A stretch of 64,000 bases of DNA, taken from the NCBI RefSeq assembly GCF_026003995.1, contig NZ_BPIG01000002.1:434001-498000 (forward strand), written 5' to 3'. Made by a program: the position numbers and the translations under genes. Positions 18,284 to 26,688 of the stretch are shown in pieces. The first letter of the stretch is position 1, and every line of letters starts with the position of its first letter. The notes beneath the pieces were generated by a model. That model was not told the origin of the DNA and made no database searches. It saw only the letters and a program-made list of their open reading frames with translations. Source of the DNA: Tepidiforma sp. Its GTDB lineage: Bacteria; Chloroflexota; Dehalococcoidia; Tepidiformales; Tepidiformaceae.

Positions 18284-18778
18284 ATGGCCAACGCGCTCAC
18301 TCGCTGGGACCCCGCCGCGGAAATCACCGCCATGCGGAATCTCATGGACCGCCTCTTCGAGCAGTCCTTCGGCCGCTTCCCGGCCTTCCGCAACGGCAGT
18401 GAAGACCTCGGCCCCATCAGCCTCGCCCTCGACGTCATCGAGCAGCCCGATTCCTTCGTGATCAAGGCCGCCGTCCCCGGCGTCGACCCGAAGGACGTCG
18501 ATATCTCCGTCGAGGACGACGTCCTGACCATCAAGGGCGAGTTCAGCCACAAGGAGGAGGCGAACGAGGAGAACTACCTCCGCCGCGAAATCCGCTACGG
18601 CAGCTTCCAGCGGCAGCTCCGCCTCCCGCCCACCGTCGACGCCGAGAAGGCCAGCGCCAGCTTCGAGCACGGCATGCTCCGCCTCGTCCTTCCGAAGAAG
18701 CCAGAGGCCCGCGCCCGCTCGATCAAGATCACGCCGCAGGGCGTCGTCGAAGGCCAGGCCGTCTCCAACACCAACTGA
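18284..18778 (+). CDS. Small heat-shock protein, Hsp20/alpha-crystallin family
   Basis: The 164-residue protein has an alpha-crystallin domain from about residue 45 to 145: the segment [20 protein letters not shown], then [17 protein letters not shown], then [15 protein letters not shown], and the closing [19 protein letters not shown]. This is the A-x-x-x-n-G-x-L core typical of bacterial Hsp20. Such proteins form oligomers that hold unfolding proteins without ATP. An ideal ribosome site AGGAGGTG lies five bases ahead of the ATG. It is divergent from the dnaJ-hspR-clpC operon, so co-regulation by heat is likely, perhaps through HspR. It ends at a perfect hairpin. Confidence 0.95.
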   Translation: MANALTRWDPAAEITAMRNLMDRLFEQSFGRFPAFRNGSEDLGPISLALDVIEQPDSFVIKAAVPGVDPKDVDISVEDDVLTIKGEFSHKEEANEENYLRREIRYGSFQRQLRLPPTVDAEKASASFEHGMLRLVLPKKPEARARSIKITPQGVVEGQAVSNTN

Positions 18779-18804
18779 TCACCCGCTGAGGGGAACCAGC
18801 ACCG

Positions 18805-18829
18805 CGGCCCCGGTCACCGACCGGGGCCG
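18805..18829 (+). terminator. Terminator hairpin after hsp20
   Basis: CGGCCCCGGTC pairs exactly with GACCGGGGCCG (11 bp) around a 3-base loop and is followed by the T-rich TCTTCGTT. It begins 26 bp after the hsp20 stop. Confidence 0.82.
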
Positions 18830-18872
18830 TCTTCGTTCGCCTGCGAACCGGGCTTGCCGACGCGCGTGCAGG

Positions 18873-19157
18873 TCAGTCGCAGCCGCCGTCGTCGAACCGC
18901 TCCCCGCCGGTCAGGTGCACGAGCGCCGCCCAGCCGGCCAGCACCGCCCCCAGCCCCAGCACCGCCGCCCCCGGCGCCAGCAGCACCGACGCCTTCGCCA
19001 GCTTCACCGCGCCCGCGCCCAGCACCGCCGCCAGGCCGCCCAGCGCCGCGCCGCGCCAGAGCAGCGGCCCATCGCCCAGCGTCAGCAGCGGCTCTCGCGC
19101 CTCCCCGTGGCCGCAGGCGTCAGCCCCGGGTGCCCCGCGCATCCCCTCAGCCGCCAT
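18873..19157 (-). CDS. Small membrane protein, unknown
   Basis: About 94 residues: a short hydrophilic start with the pair C-G-H-G (DACGHGEA), then two hydrophobic segments (about 33-52 and 57-80) rich in Gly, Ala and Leu, and an acidic tail with a cysteine two residues from the end. I do not recognise a family. Its ATG at 19157 overlaps the last 11 bases of the upstream Trm112-like gene; a later ATG at 19142 would remove the overlap. Overlap and shared direction suggest translation coupled to that gene. Existence as a gene is moderately supported by the coherent membrane pattern. Confidence 0.5.
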   Translation of the reverse strand: MAAEGMRGAPGADACGHGEAREPLLTLGDGPLLWRGAALGGLAAVLGAGAVKLAKASVLLAPGAAVLGLGAVLAGWAALVHLTGGERFDDGGCD

Positions 19158-19341
19158 TCCGCTGGTCCGGCGGCAGCATGTTCGGAATGCCGTCGGTGAT
19201 CGGGTAGCGCTCCCCGCACCCGAGGCAGACCAGCGTCCCCGACATAATCTCTCCCTCCGCCTCCTCCGCGTCGCGCAGCTCCAGCTCGCCCCGGCAGACG
19301 GGACAGCACAAGATCTCCAGCAGCAGCCGTTCCATGCCCAC
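19147..19341 (-). CDS. Trm112-family zinc-ribbon protein
   Basis: The 64-residue protein reads LLLEILCCPVCRGELELRDA near its start and VCLGCGERYPITDGIPNML near its end. It has the CPxC...CxxCG zinc ribbon and the closing YPI-x-DGIP(N/I)ML signature of the Trm112/YcaR family. Bacterial members are small zinc proteins. Eukaryotic and archaeal Trm112 activates several methyltransferases, and the bacterial role is mostly unknown. The family length is about 60 residues, so this copy is complete. It overlaps the small membrane protein gene that follows it. Confidence 0.9.
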   Translation of the reverse strand: MGMERLLLEILCCPVCRGELELRDAEEAEGEIMSGTLVCLGCGERYPITDGIPNMLPPDQRNGG

Positions 19342-19407
19342 ATCCTACCCCGCAGCCCGCCTGTGCGCCTTGGCGCATTCGGCCCCGGTCGCCGACCATA
19401 CGCTGGC

Positions 19408-19959
19408 GTGAACTGGCTCGACCTCCTCCTCATCGCGGCCATCGGGCTCTCCGCCTGGCGCGGCTACGCCAACGGCTTCATCCGCGAGCTCGTCATCCTG
19501 GTCTCCGTCATCCTCGCGATTCCCGTCGCCGGCGCCCTCTATGCCCGGATGTTCCCCAAGGTCAACCCCATCATCGACAACGAAGACCTCTCCGCTGTCA
19601 TCTCCTTCCTCGCCATCATGGCCGGCGTCATCGTCGGCGGGAACGTCGTCGCCCACCTCCTCAAGCGCACCGCCGAGATGCTCAACCTCGGCGGGCTCGA
19701 CCGCCTCGCCGGCGGCCTCTTTGGCGTCCTCAAAGCCGCCCTCGTCGCCCAGGCCATCCTCATCGTCATCGTCCGCTACCCCAGCCCCGACCTCCGCGAC
19801 GACATCCAGGGCTCCCGCACGGCTCGCATCCTGCTCGACGCGGCGCCCCTCACCCTTGCCTTCCTCCCCCAGACCTTCGAAACCGGGGTCGAGCTCTTCC
19901 GCAAGGCCGCGGACGCCATCGACGAGGCGGCCGGCCCCGCGCCGACCCCCGCCCCGTGA
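19408..19959 (+). CDS. CvpA family membrane protein
   Basis: The 183-residue protein begins (from a GTG) NWLDLLLIAAIGLSAWRGYA followed by NGFIRELVILVSVILA, the typical CvpA opening. It has four membrane helices in the first 130 residues and the mid-protein motif GGLDRLAGGLFGVLKAALVA, also diagnostic. CvpA was first tied to colicin V production and purine repression in E. coli. In most bacteria it is an envelope-stress or division-associated membrane protein of uncertain role. The GTG start was chosen because homologues start at this exact motif; earlier codons add no homology. The last four bases overlap the MFS gene start. Confidence 0.88.
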   Translation: MNWLDLLLIAAIGLSAWRGYANGFIRELVILVSVILAIPVAGALYARMFPKVNPIIDNEDLSAVISFLAIMAGVIVGGNVVAHLLKRTAEMLNLGGLDRLAGGLFGVLKAALVAQAILIVIVRYPSPDLRDDIQGSRTARILLDAAPLTLAFLPQTFETGVELFRKAADAIDEAAGPAPTPAP

Positions 19960-21185
19960 CCCACGACCCCCTCGCCGCGCTCCGGCAGCCCTCGTTCGCG
20001 GCGTACGCCGCCGCCCGGCTCGCTTCCGCCGTGGCGATGACGCTGCTCAACGCCGCCATCCTCTACCACGTCTACCAGCTCACCGGCTCCGCCTTCCAGC
20101 TCGCCTTCATCGGCCTCGCGCGGTTCCTGCCCTCGCTCGGCCTCACGCTCGTCGGCGGCGCCGTCGCCGATGCCCGCAACCGCAAGGTCATCGTCATGGC
20201 CGCCCTCGCCGTCCCGGCGGCGGCCTCCGCAGCGCTCTTCGCCGCCACGGCCGGCGGCACCGTGAGCGCGCCGCTCATCTACGCCCTCGTCCTCGCCGTT
20301 GCCGTCGCGGCCGCGTTCGAAAACCCGGCCCGCCAGGCCCTCCTGCCCCAGGTCGTCGCCCCCGAGACCTTTCCCAATGCCATCGTCGTCAGCTCCACCA
20401 TCCAGTCGCTCGGTTTCGTCACCGGCCCGGCGCTCGCTGGCCTCTGCATCGCCCTCGCCGGCGTCGAAGCCGCCTACGCCGTCCACGCTGGCCTCGTCCT
20501 GCTCGCCATCGGGCTCACCGCGCTCCTGCGCCCCCGGCCCATCGCCGGCCCCCGCCGTGCCGTCTCCCTCGCCGCCATCCGCGAAGGCCTTCAGTTCGTC
20601 ATCCGCCGCCAGCCGATCGTCGGCGCCATGACGCTCGACATGTTCGCCGTCATCTTCGGCGGCGCCCAGGCGCTCCTCCCCATCTACGCCGCCGACATCC
20701 TCGGCGTCGGCGGCGTCGGCTACGGCATCCTCGCCGCCTCCCTCGAAGCCGGCGCCCTCCTCATGTCCGTCATCCTCATCTTCCTCCCGCCCATCCGGCC
20801 CGCCGGCCGCGTCCTGCTCATCACCGTCGCCCTCTTCGGCCTCGGCACCATCCTCTTCGGCCTCTCCCGCAACTTCTACCTCTCCGTCGCCACCTACGCC
20901 GCCATCGGCATGGCCGACCAGGTCTCCGTCGTCCTCCGCCAGACCATCATCCAGCTCGCCACACCCGACGACCTCCGCGGCCGCGTCTCCAGCGTCAACA
21001 TGCTCTTCATCGGCGCGTCCAACCAGCTCGGCGCCGTCGAATCCGGCCTCGTCGCCGGCTTGACTAACGCCACCTTCGCCGTCGTCTCCGGCGGCATCGG
21101 CACGCTCGCCGTCGTCGCCATCGTCGCCGCCCGCCTGCCCGGCCTCCGCCGCTACCGCATCGAACCCCAGGTCCGCGCCGGCTGA
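19956..21185 (+). CDS. MFS transporter (EntS/MFS_3-like exporter)
   Basis: The 409-residue protein has about twelve membrane helices. It opens with ALRQPSFAAYAAARLASAVA, a start seen in MFS_3/EntS-like exporters, and carries the loop 2-3 motif GGAVADARNRKVIVMAALAV, an MFS motif A (G-x-x-x-D-R-x-x-R/K). The second half repeats the pattern (DDLRGRVSSVNMLFIGASNQ). Such transporters export siderophores, drugs or metabolites by proton antiport; the substrate is unknown. Translation starts at a GTG overlapping the cvpA-like stop (GTGA), showing coupling. A small hypothetical gene follows 36 bp later. Confidence 0.88.
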   Translation: MTHDPLAALRQPSFAAYAAARLASAVAMTLLNAAILYHVYQLTGSAFQLAFIGLARFLPSLGLTLVGGAVADARNRKVIVMAALAVPAAASAALFAATAGGTVSAPLIYALVLAVAVAAAFENPARQALLPQVVAPETFPNAIVVSSTIQSLGFVTGPALAGLCIALAGVEAAYAVHAGLVLLAIGLTALLRPRPIAGPRRAVSLAAIREGLQFVIRRQPIVGAMTLDMFAVIFGGAQALLPIYAADILGVGGVGYGILAASLEAGALLMSVILIFLPPIRPAGRVLLITVALFGLGTILFGLSRNFYLSVATYAAIGMADQVSVVLRQTIIQLATPDDLRGRVSSVNMLFIGASNQLGAVESGLVAGLTNATFAVVSGGIGTLAVVAIVAARLPGLRRYRIEPQVRAG

Positions 21186-21221
21186 CCCGCGGCCCGCCCG
21201 CCGCTCTGCCATACTGCCGCC

Positions 21222-21659
21222 ATGTCCGACCCCGCCAGCGACGCCATCGCCCGCGAAATCGACGCCCTCCTCGACGCCTACGACCGCGAACTCGAGTACT
21301 TCGAAACCACCGCCGCCCTGCTCATGCCGCTCATGCGCGACCTCCTCGCCGCCATCGATGCCGCCTTCGCCGCCCCCGGCGACCCGCAGGTCCGCGAAGG
21401 GGCCCGCAACGCCCGCGCCTGCTACGTCGACGCCCTCGCCGGCCTCAGGCCCCTGCTCGACGACTGGGTCCGCATTCGCGGCTCGAACTGGCGGGCCTGG
21501 GAGGCCGAGCCCGCCATGAGCGATGCCCAGTACGCCCGGCTCGAACGGCTCGCGGCCCGCGAAACCGCCCTCGCCCTCGGCCGCGACGATTTCGACCGGC
21601 TCCAGGAGAAGATCCGCGGCCGCCTCCTTCTCTTCGAAGAGGCCGACCGCGGCCGCTGA
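21222..21659 (+). CDS. Hypothetical helical protein
   Basis: The 145-residue protein is predicted all-helical, acidic at both ends and rich in Ala, Leu, Arg and Asp, with no membrane segment, signal peptide or cysteine cluster. I do not recognise a family. Typical stretches are ALLDAYDRELEYFETTAALL and ARLERLAARETALALGRDDF. It follows the MFS gene in the same direction, and its stop codon touches the stop of the convergent TetR gene with no base between them. Codon use matches the neighbours, which supports it as a real gene. Confidence 0.6.
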   Translation: MSDPASDAIAREIDALLDAYDRELEYFETTAALLMPLMRDLLAAIDAAFAAPGDPQVREGARNARACYVDALAGLRPLLDDWVRIRGSNWRAWEAEPAMSDAQYARLERLAARETALALGRDDFDRLQEKIRGRLLLFEEADRGR

Positions 21660-22346
21660 CTACACCTCCCCCGGGTCGATCACCGGCGGCAGGGGGTGCG
21701 GCCCGTGCGGCTCGAACACCCGCGGCTCAACCAGCACCGTGTTCAGCAGCATCGCCGGCACCTCTGCCAGGATGTACTCGAACGTCAGCGGCCCGCCCGG
21801 CCGCCGCCACGAGAAGTTGTTGTTCGTCGCGAACATCAGCGTATAGGCCACCAGCCGCGCATCCCGCGGGATGAACACCCCCGCGTCCACCCCCCACTTC
21901 ACCACGTCCATCAGCGCATGTTCGTAATCCCGGTCCGCCTCCCGCACCCGCTCCCGCCCTTCCGGCGACAGATTCCGCGACCGCCCCCCCACGTAGCTCG
22001 CCCGCACGATCGTATGGTGCTCCCCCATGATCAGCAGGTCGCGCAGCGCGTTGAAGAGCGCCGCCTCCGGGCCCGGCGCCGCCGCGATGATCGCCCGCAG
22101 CCGCCGCTCGGCCGTCCGCACCGCCTCGACCGCCACCTCCACCCAGAGGTCCTCCTTGCTGCGGAACTGGTAGTAGATGACGGCGCGGCTCGTGCCCATC
22201 CTGGCCGCCACGTCCTCCAGCGTCGCATCCGGCAGCCCCTTCTCCAGCACCACCTCCGCCATCGCCTGCATGATCTCCCGACGGCGGGCCTCCGCACGCG
22301 CCGGGTCCTGCACCCGGTAGCCTCGCAGTCCGAACTCATCGCCCAT
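21660..22346 (-). CDS. TetR/AcrR family transcriptional regulator
   Basis: The 228-residue protein has an N-terminal TetR DNA-binding domain (about 17-65): EARRREIMQAMAEVVLEKGL, then ATLEDVAARMGTSRAVIYYQ and FRSKEDLWVEV. The remaining helical ligand domain (about 80-215) carries no recognisable ligand signature. The start at 22346 puts the helix-turn-helix at the usual distance from the N-terminus and has GAGGGAAC upstream. The gene is divergent from the peptide-type ABC operon, and an 18-bp imperfect palindrome lies 47 bp upstream of its start. It probably represses itself and possibly the transporter, but this is inferred from position. Confidence 0.88.
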   Translation of the reverse strand: MGDEFGLRGYRVQDPARAEARRREIMQAMAEVVLEKGLPDATLEDVAARMGTSRAVIYYQFRSKEDLWVEVAVEAVRTAERRLRAIIAAAPGPEAALFNALRDLLIMGEHHTIVRASYVGGRSRNLSPEGRERVREADRDYEHALMDVVKWGVDAGVFIPRDARLVAYTLMFATNNNFSWRRPGGPLTFEYILAEVPAMLLNTVLVEPRVFEPHGPHPLPPVIDPGEV

Positions 22347-22383
22347 CGTTCCCTCGCCCGCCGAAATTCTCGCACGCAGGCCG

Positions 22384-22413
22384 TTGACAACTCTACCACT
22401 CCCGCGGTAGGTT
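22384..22413 (+). promoter_or_regulatory. Candidate promoter with overlapping TetR-type operator
   Basis: A perfect TTGACA (22384-22389) is followed after 18 bp by TAGGTT, a weak -10. Inside lies an imperfect 18-bp palindrome, 22393-22410, with outer arms CTACC and GGTAG and an inner C/G match. The size and position suit binding by the divergently encoded TetR protein. The rest of the 359-bp gap (22347-22705) holds the hairpin at 22490-22522 and no gene that I can see. Confidence 0.45.
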
Positions 22414-22489
22414 GAGCGCCTTCGGATAAACACACGCGTCTAATCTTTGCTGTCGGGTTGGGCGCGTGGTCCGAAGCGGGCCCGGGAGC

Positions 22490-22522
22490 GGTGTGCAGGC
22501 TTTGTAGGGGCGCCTGCACACC
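22490..22522 (+). other. Perfect 11-bp inverted repeat in ABC operon leader
   Basis: GGTGTGCAGGC and GCCTGCACACC are exact complements separated by 11 bases (TTTGTAGGGGC). No T-run follows, so it is not a classic terminator. It lies about 185 bp ahead of the binding-protein gene and may be an RNA structure, an attenuator stem or a dispersed REP-like element. Confidence 0.65.
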
Positions 22523-22705
22523 CCCCGGAGCCATCCGAACCTCCCATACCCCCGGCGGGTGAGCGGACCGCAATCCGCGACACCCCCGAAAACGTACCAA
22601 CGGCAAATCGGCGCTATTGACAGCGCCTATGCAGGGCAGTAGAAGGCACGCATTCGCGCCGGCCTAACCTTCGGCGCCACGCGAAACAATGGGGGAAGGG
22701 ACATC

Positions 22706-24397
22706 ATGAACCGCGAGAACTCCTGGACCACCCGCTTCCGGCGCCGCCGCCTCCTCACCGGCGGCGCCGCCGCCGGCCTCGCCGCCGCCTGGGCCCTCGC
22801 CGGCTGCGGCGACGACGACGACAGCGGCTCCGGCCCGACACCGACGCCGGCGGGCGTTCGCCCCGGCACCCCGACTGCCCCCACCCCGACGACCCCGGGC
22901 GAAGTCGTCAAGAAAGACGGCACCCTCAAGCTCCGCCAGAACGCCATCTTCGCCACCATCAACCCCTACGGCGGGCTCGATAGCGGCCTCCTCTGGGGCT
23001 TCACCATCTTCGACCACCTCTGGTACACCCCGCTCGATACCGGCATCCGCGAAAACTTCCTCGCCACGTCCATCGAACAGCCCGACCCGCTCCACTTCAC
23101 CGTCAAGATCGGCGAGGCCTACTTCCACAACAAACCACCCATCAACGGCCGCCGCGTCAAAGCCCAGGACATCGCAGCCTCCTACATGGCCGCCCGCCAG
23201 CAAACCCGCATCTCCAACTCCTCCTGGTGGACCCAGGTCCTCGACAGCGTCGTCGCCGTCGACGACTCGACCGTCAAGTTCACCCTCAAGCAGGTCGACG
23301 CCTGGACCTTCTCCTCCACCAACGGCGGCAGCCCCATCGGCTCCTCCATCCTCCCCGAGGAGATCGCCAAGGACCCGTCCTTCATGGACCGGGACCTCAT
23401 CGGCTCCGGCCGCTTCGAATTCGTCTCCCACGAAAACGGCGCCAACTTCAAACTCAAGCGGTTCGACAAATGGCGCATCGCCGGCGAACCCTACCTCGCC
23501 GCCCAGGAATACCGCCTCATCCAGGAGCAGGCCGCCGCCCTCGCTGCCTTCTCCGCCGAAGAGATCTACTCCGTCGCCCTCAACAACAAGCTCGAACGCG
23601 AAGACCTCGTCAAACGCCACGGCGACAAAATCGTCATCGACTCCGAAGATTCCCGCTCCGTCTGGACCGTCCTGCCCCGTGGCGACGGCCAGTGGGCCGA
23701 CCCCCGCGTCATCCAGGCCATCTCCATGTCCATCGACCGGCAGGAGCTCATCAACCTGATGAACTTCGGCGAAGGCAAGGTCAGCGGTCCCGTCCCGCCC
23801 GCCTTCGGCGAAGCCCTCCCCGAGGCCGACCTCAAGGCTACCTGGGGCAAGTACGACCCCGCCGAGGCGAAAAAGCTCCTCGCCGCAACCGCCTTCGATA
23901 CCTCGAAGGAATACAGCATCAAGTACATCACCCCCGGCGACCGCAACCAGCAGTTCGCCCAGATCGTCCGCTCCCAGCTCGAAAAGAACCTCGGCCTCAA
24001 AGTCAAACTCGTCGGCGAAGACCTCGGCCGCTGGCTCCAGCAGTCCCTCTACGGCTCCCAGTACGACGGCTTCATGGTCTACGCCTCCCTCGCCTACGAC
24101 GACCCCTCCTCCTACATCGGCGGCTACGCGAAGCAGATCGGCGGCCGCCCCAACTGGGCCGGCTACAGCAACGACGAGATGGACGACCTCGTCAAAAAGC
24201 AAAAGACCATCCTCGACGACGCCCAGCGCAAAACCGCCGTCCAGGACATCCAGCGCAAAGCCTGGGAGCGCGGCGCGCCCTTCATCCCGACCTTCATCGC
24301 CATCACCAACACCGCCACCTGGGCCTACGTCAAAGGCCGCGTCGTCGGCCGCGGCAGCTACGGCCTCTTCAACGGAAAGGTCTGGATCGACAAGTAA
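22706..24397 (+). CDS. ABC transporter substrate-binding protein, peptide/nickel family (SBP_bac_5)
   Basis: The 563-residue protein begins with a twin-Arg-like signal (RRRRLLTGGAAAGLAAAW) ending in the lipobox ALAGC (Cys about 35). A Pro/Thr linker follows, and then a family 5 solute-binding fold: a start such as GTLKLRQNAIFATINPYGG, FTVKIGEAYFHNKPPINGRR, and the late AEAKKLLAATAFDTSKEYSI. Such proteins capture oligopeptides, dipeptides, nickel or opines outside the membrane and hand them to Dpp/Opp-type permeases, which follow here directly. Ligand identity is not deducible. GGGGGAAGGG lies nine bases before the ATG. First gene of the operon with the two permeases, gap 15 bp. Confidence 0.92.
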   Translation: MNRENSWTTRFRRRRLLTGGAAAGLAAAWALAGCGDDDDSGSGPTPTPAGVRPGTPTAPTPTTPGEVVKKDGTLKLRQNAIFATINPYGGLDSGLLWGFTIFDHLWYTPLDTGIRENFLATSIEQPDPLHFTVKIGEAYFHNKPPINGRRVKAQDIAASYMAARQQTRISNSSWWTQVLDSVVAVDDSTVKFTLKQVDAWTFSSTNGGSPIGSSILPEEIAKDPSFMDRDLIGSGRFEFVSHENGANFKLKRFDKWRIAGEPYLAAQEYRLIQEQAAALAAFSAEEIYSVALNNKLEREDLVKRHGDKIVIDSEDSRSVWTVLPRGDGQWADPRVIQAISMSIDRQELINLMNFGEGKVSGPVPPAFGEALPEADLKATWGKYDPAEAKKLLAATAFDTSKEYSIKYITPGDRNQQFAQIVRSQLEKNLGLKVKLVGEDLGRWLQQSLYGSQYDGFMVYASLAYDDPSSYIGGYAKQIGGRPNWAGYSNDEMDDLVKKQKTILDDAQRKTAVQDIQRKAWERGAPFIPTFIAITNTATWAYVKGRVVGRGSYGLFNGKVWIDK

Positions 24398-24412
24398 CCC
24401 CGGGAGAGCGGC

Positions 24413-25363
24413 ATGCGCCAGTACATCCTCCGGCGGCTCGTCTACGTGCCGCTCATCATGGCGATCGTCTCCGTCCTCGCGTTCTTCACCCTCCGGATAC
24501 CGTGGGCGATCGACCCCGTCACCCTCTACGTCAACCAGAACACCACCCTCGAACAGGAACAGGAGATCCGCCGCGAGCTCGGCCTCGATAAGCCGCCGCT
24601 CCAGCAGTTCGTCATCTGGCTCGGTCAGGTCGCACGCGGCGACCTCGGCGAAACCTTCCGCTCCCGCCAGCCCGTCTGGCAGGAAATCGCCCGCCGCCTG
24701 CCCGTCACACTCGAAATCCTCATCCTCTCCATCTTCTTCTCCACCCTCTTCGGCGTCACCTTCGGCGTCATCACCGCCGTCAAGCAAAACACGCCCATCG
24801 ACTACCTCTTCCGCTTCTTCGCTGTCTTCGGCCAGTCCATCCCCGATTTCTTCCTCCTCATCCTCCTCATCGTCCTGCCCTCCATCTGGTGGAACTACTC
24901 GCCCCCCGTCGGCGGCCACATCCCCTTCACCCAGGACCCGCTCGAAAACCTCCGCCTCTACCTCCCGCCGACCATCCTGCTCGGCGTCGGCGGCGCCGCG
25001 GCGATGATGCGCCTCACGCGCAGCTCCCTCCTCGAAGTCTTCCGCCAGGACTACATGCGGACCGCCCGCGCCAAGGGCCTCCCCGGCCGGGCCGTCGTCC
25101 TCAAGCACGGCCTCCGCAATACCCTCATCCCGATCATCACCCTCATCGGCGGCCAGGTCACCGCCCTGTTCTTCGGCTCCCTCATCCTCGAACAGGTCTT
25201 CTCCATCAACGGGCTCGGCCAGTTCTTCCTCGTCTCGTCGGTTACCGGCGACTTCCCCGTCATCCAGACGCTCGTCCTGTACACCGCCTTCGTCGTGATG
25301 GTTATGAACCTCCTCGTCGATATCTCCTACGCCCTCATCGACCCCCGGGTGAAGTACACCTGA
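24413..25363 (+). CDS. ABC transporter permease, DppB/OppB family
   Basis: The 316-residue membrane protein begins MRQYILRRLVYVPLIMAIVS, the typical DppB start, and has about six helices. The permease-ATPase coupling loop reads EVFRQDYMRTARAKGLPGRA (EAA motif), followed by VVLKHGLRNTLIPIITLIG. It forms one half of the channel for the substrate delivered by the preceding binding protein. Its stop codon shares one base with the ATG of the next permease (TGATG), so translation is coupled. No ATPase gene (DppD/DppF type) follows in the window; the transporter must borrow subunits encoded elsewhere. Confidence 0.93.
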   Translation: MRQYILRRLVYVPLIMAIVSVLAFFTLRIPWAIDPVTLYVNQNTTLEQEQEIRRELGLDKPPLQQFVIWLGQVARGDLGETFRSRQPVWQEIARRLPVTLEILILSIFFSTLFGVTFGVITAVKQNTPIDYLFRFFAVFGQSIPDFFLLILLIVLPSIWWNYSPPVGGHIPFTQDPLENLRLYLPPTILLGVGGAAAMMRLTRSSLLEVFRQDYMRTARAKGLPGRAVVLKHGLRNTLIPIITLIGGQVTALFFGSLILEQVFSINGLGQFFLVSSVTGDFPVIQTLVLYTAFVVMVMNLLVDISYALIDPRVKYT

Positions 25364-26256
25364 TGGCCGCCACCACCGCCGCCTCCCGCCTCGACTTTGC
25401 GCCCGCCTACCGCCGGCCCGGCATCCTGCGCCGCCTCGGCCGGACCGCCCGCCAGCACCCTGCCGGCGTCTTCGGTTTCTTCGTCCTCGTCCTGTTCGTC
25501 GTCACCGGCCTCTTCGGGCCCGCCCTCGCGCCCTACGACCCCGACGCCCTCAGCGTCGGCCGGCCGCTCGAAGGCCCGTCCCTCCAGCACCCCTTCGGCC
25601 TCAACCAGAACGGCCAGGACATGTTCAGCCGCGTCATCGCCGGCGCCCGCGTCTCCCTCATCATCTCCTCTGCCGCCATCTTCATCGGCGCCGCCTCCGG
25701 CGCCTTCCTCGGCATCCTCGGCGGCTACTACGGCCGCTGGCTCGACTACATCATCCAGCGCTCCGGCGAAGCCTTCGCCGCCTTCCCCTCCCTCGTCCTC
25801 TACTTCATGCTCCGCGCGGCGCTCGGCCCCGGCATCGAAGCCATCATCGCTGCCATCGCCATCGGCGCGCTCTTCGGCGGCAACCGCGTGCTCCGCTCCG
25901 CCACCATCATCGAAGCCCGCCAAACCTACGTCGAAGCCGCCCGCGCCATCGGCTGCTCCGAGTGGCGCATCTTCATCCGCCACGTCGTCCCCAACGTCCT
26001 CCCGCTCGTCATCGTCATCATGAGCGGCGCCCTCGGCGGCGCCATCCTCGCCGAATCCGCTCTCTCCTTCCTCGGCCTCGGCCCCGATGTCGTCTCATGG
26101 GGCCGCGACATGAGCGGCCAGAACCTCTCGATCGCCCGCACCGGCTACTGGCACGTCGTCGTCTTCCCCGGCATCGCCATCAGCCTCGTCGTCCTCGGCG
26201 CCAACCTCCTCGGCGATTCCCTCCGCGACATCTGGGACCCCCGCCTCCGCCGCTGA
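25363..26256 (+). CDS. ABC transporter permease, DppC/OppC family
   Basis: The 297-residue membrane protein has the OppC N-terminal segment (ARQHPAGVFGFFVLVLFVVT) and HPFGLNQNGQDMFSRVIAGA, which corresponds to the conserved HP(L/F)GTDxxGRDxxSR(V/L) motif. The coupling loop is QTYVEAARAIGCSEWRIFIR, then HVVPNVLPLVIV. It pairs with the upstream DppB-type subunit to form the channel. The start overlaps the previous stop by one base. It ends in WDPRLRR, the standard OppC tail (WDPR), so the protein is complete. Confidence 0.93.
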   Translation: MAATTAASRLDFAPAYRRPGILRRLGRTARQHPAGVFGFFVLVLFVVTGLFGPALAPYDPDALSVGRPLEGPSLQHPFGLNQNGQDMFSRVIAGARVSLIISSAAIFIGAASGAFLGILGGYYGRWLDYIIQRSGEAFAAFPSLVLYFMLRAALGPGIEAIIAAIAIGALFGGNRVLRSATIIEARQTYVEAARAIGCSEWRIFIRHVVPNVLPLVIVIMSGALGGAILAESALSFLGLGPDVVSWGRDMSGQNLSIARTGYWHVVVFPGIAISLVVLGANLLGDSLRDIWDPRLRR

Positions 26257-26269
26257 CCGCGCCCGCTGC

Positions 26270-26656
26270 TCACGCCCGCGCGCGCCGGAACTCGCCCTCC
26301 TGCCACGCGCGCAGCGTCAGCAACAGCGCGCTCACCACCGAAACGAGCACCGGCGTCAGCACGAACGTCCACGTCCCGAACGAGCGCCCGTTCGCGGCCC
26401 AGAGCGCGCCCAGCGTCAGCCCCATCCCGATGACCGTCCCCACCGTGTAGGTCAGCCGCGCCTCCCGGCTCTCCCGGTAGCGCATCCCGCCCAGCCAGAG
26501 CGCGATCGCCGGGAACCCGGCGGCGAAGAAGTAGATGAGCGCGACGGCAACCCCGAACAGCCACGCCCAGTCCAGCGCGCCCGCGACCACGTGGAGCGCG
26601 AACGCCCCCGCGAACCCCAGCCCGGTCAGCCCGATTCCCATCACCGATTTCGGCAT
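26270..26656 (-). CDS. Small integral membrane protein, unknown
   Basis: The 128-residue protein has four hydrophobic helices (about 7-27, 33-53, 72-92, 97-117) and a basic tail (WQEGEFRRARA). I recognise no family motif. It converges on the DppC-type gene with 13 bp between stops and lies just downstream of rsmE in the same direction, with 32 bp between the rsmE stop and its own start positions on the map. The ATG at 26656 was chosen because the hydrophobic pattern begins there; the same frame is open further upstream but runs antisense to rsmE. Confidence 0.6.
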   Translation of the reverse strand: MPKSVMGIGLTGLGFAGAFALHVVAGALDWAWLFGVAVALIYFFAAGFPAIALWLGGMRYRESREARLTYTVGTVIGMGLTLGALWAANGRSFGTWTFVLTPVLVSVVSALLLTLRAWQEGEFRRARA

Positions 26657-26688
26657 CGCCTCCACGATACCACCGCACCCCGCCGGCC

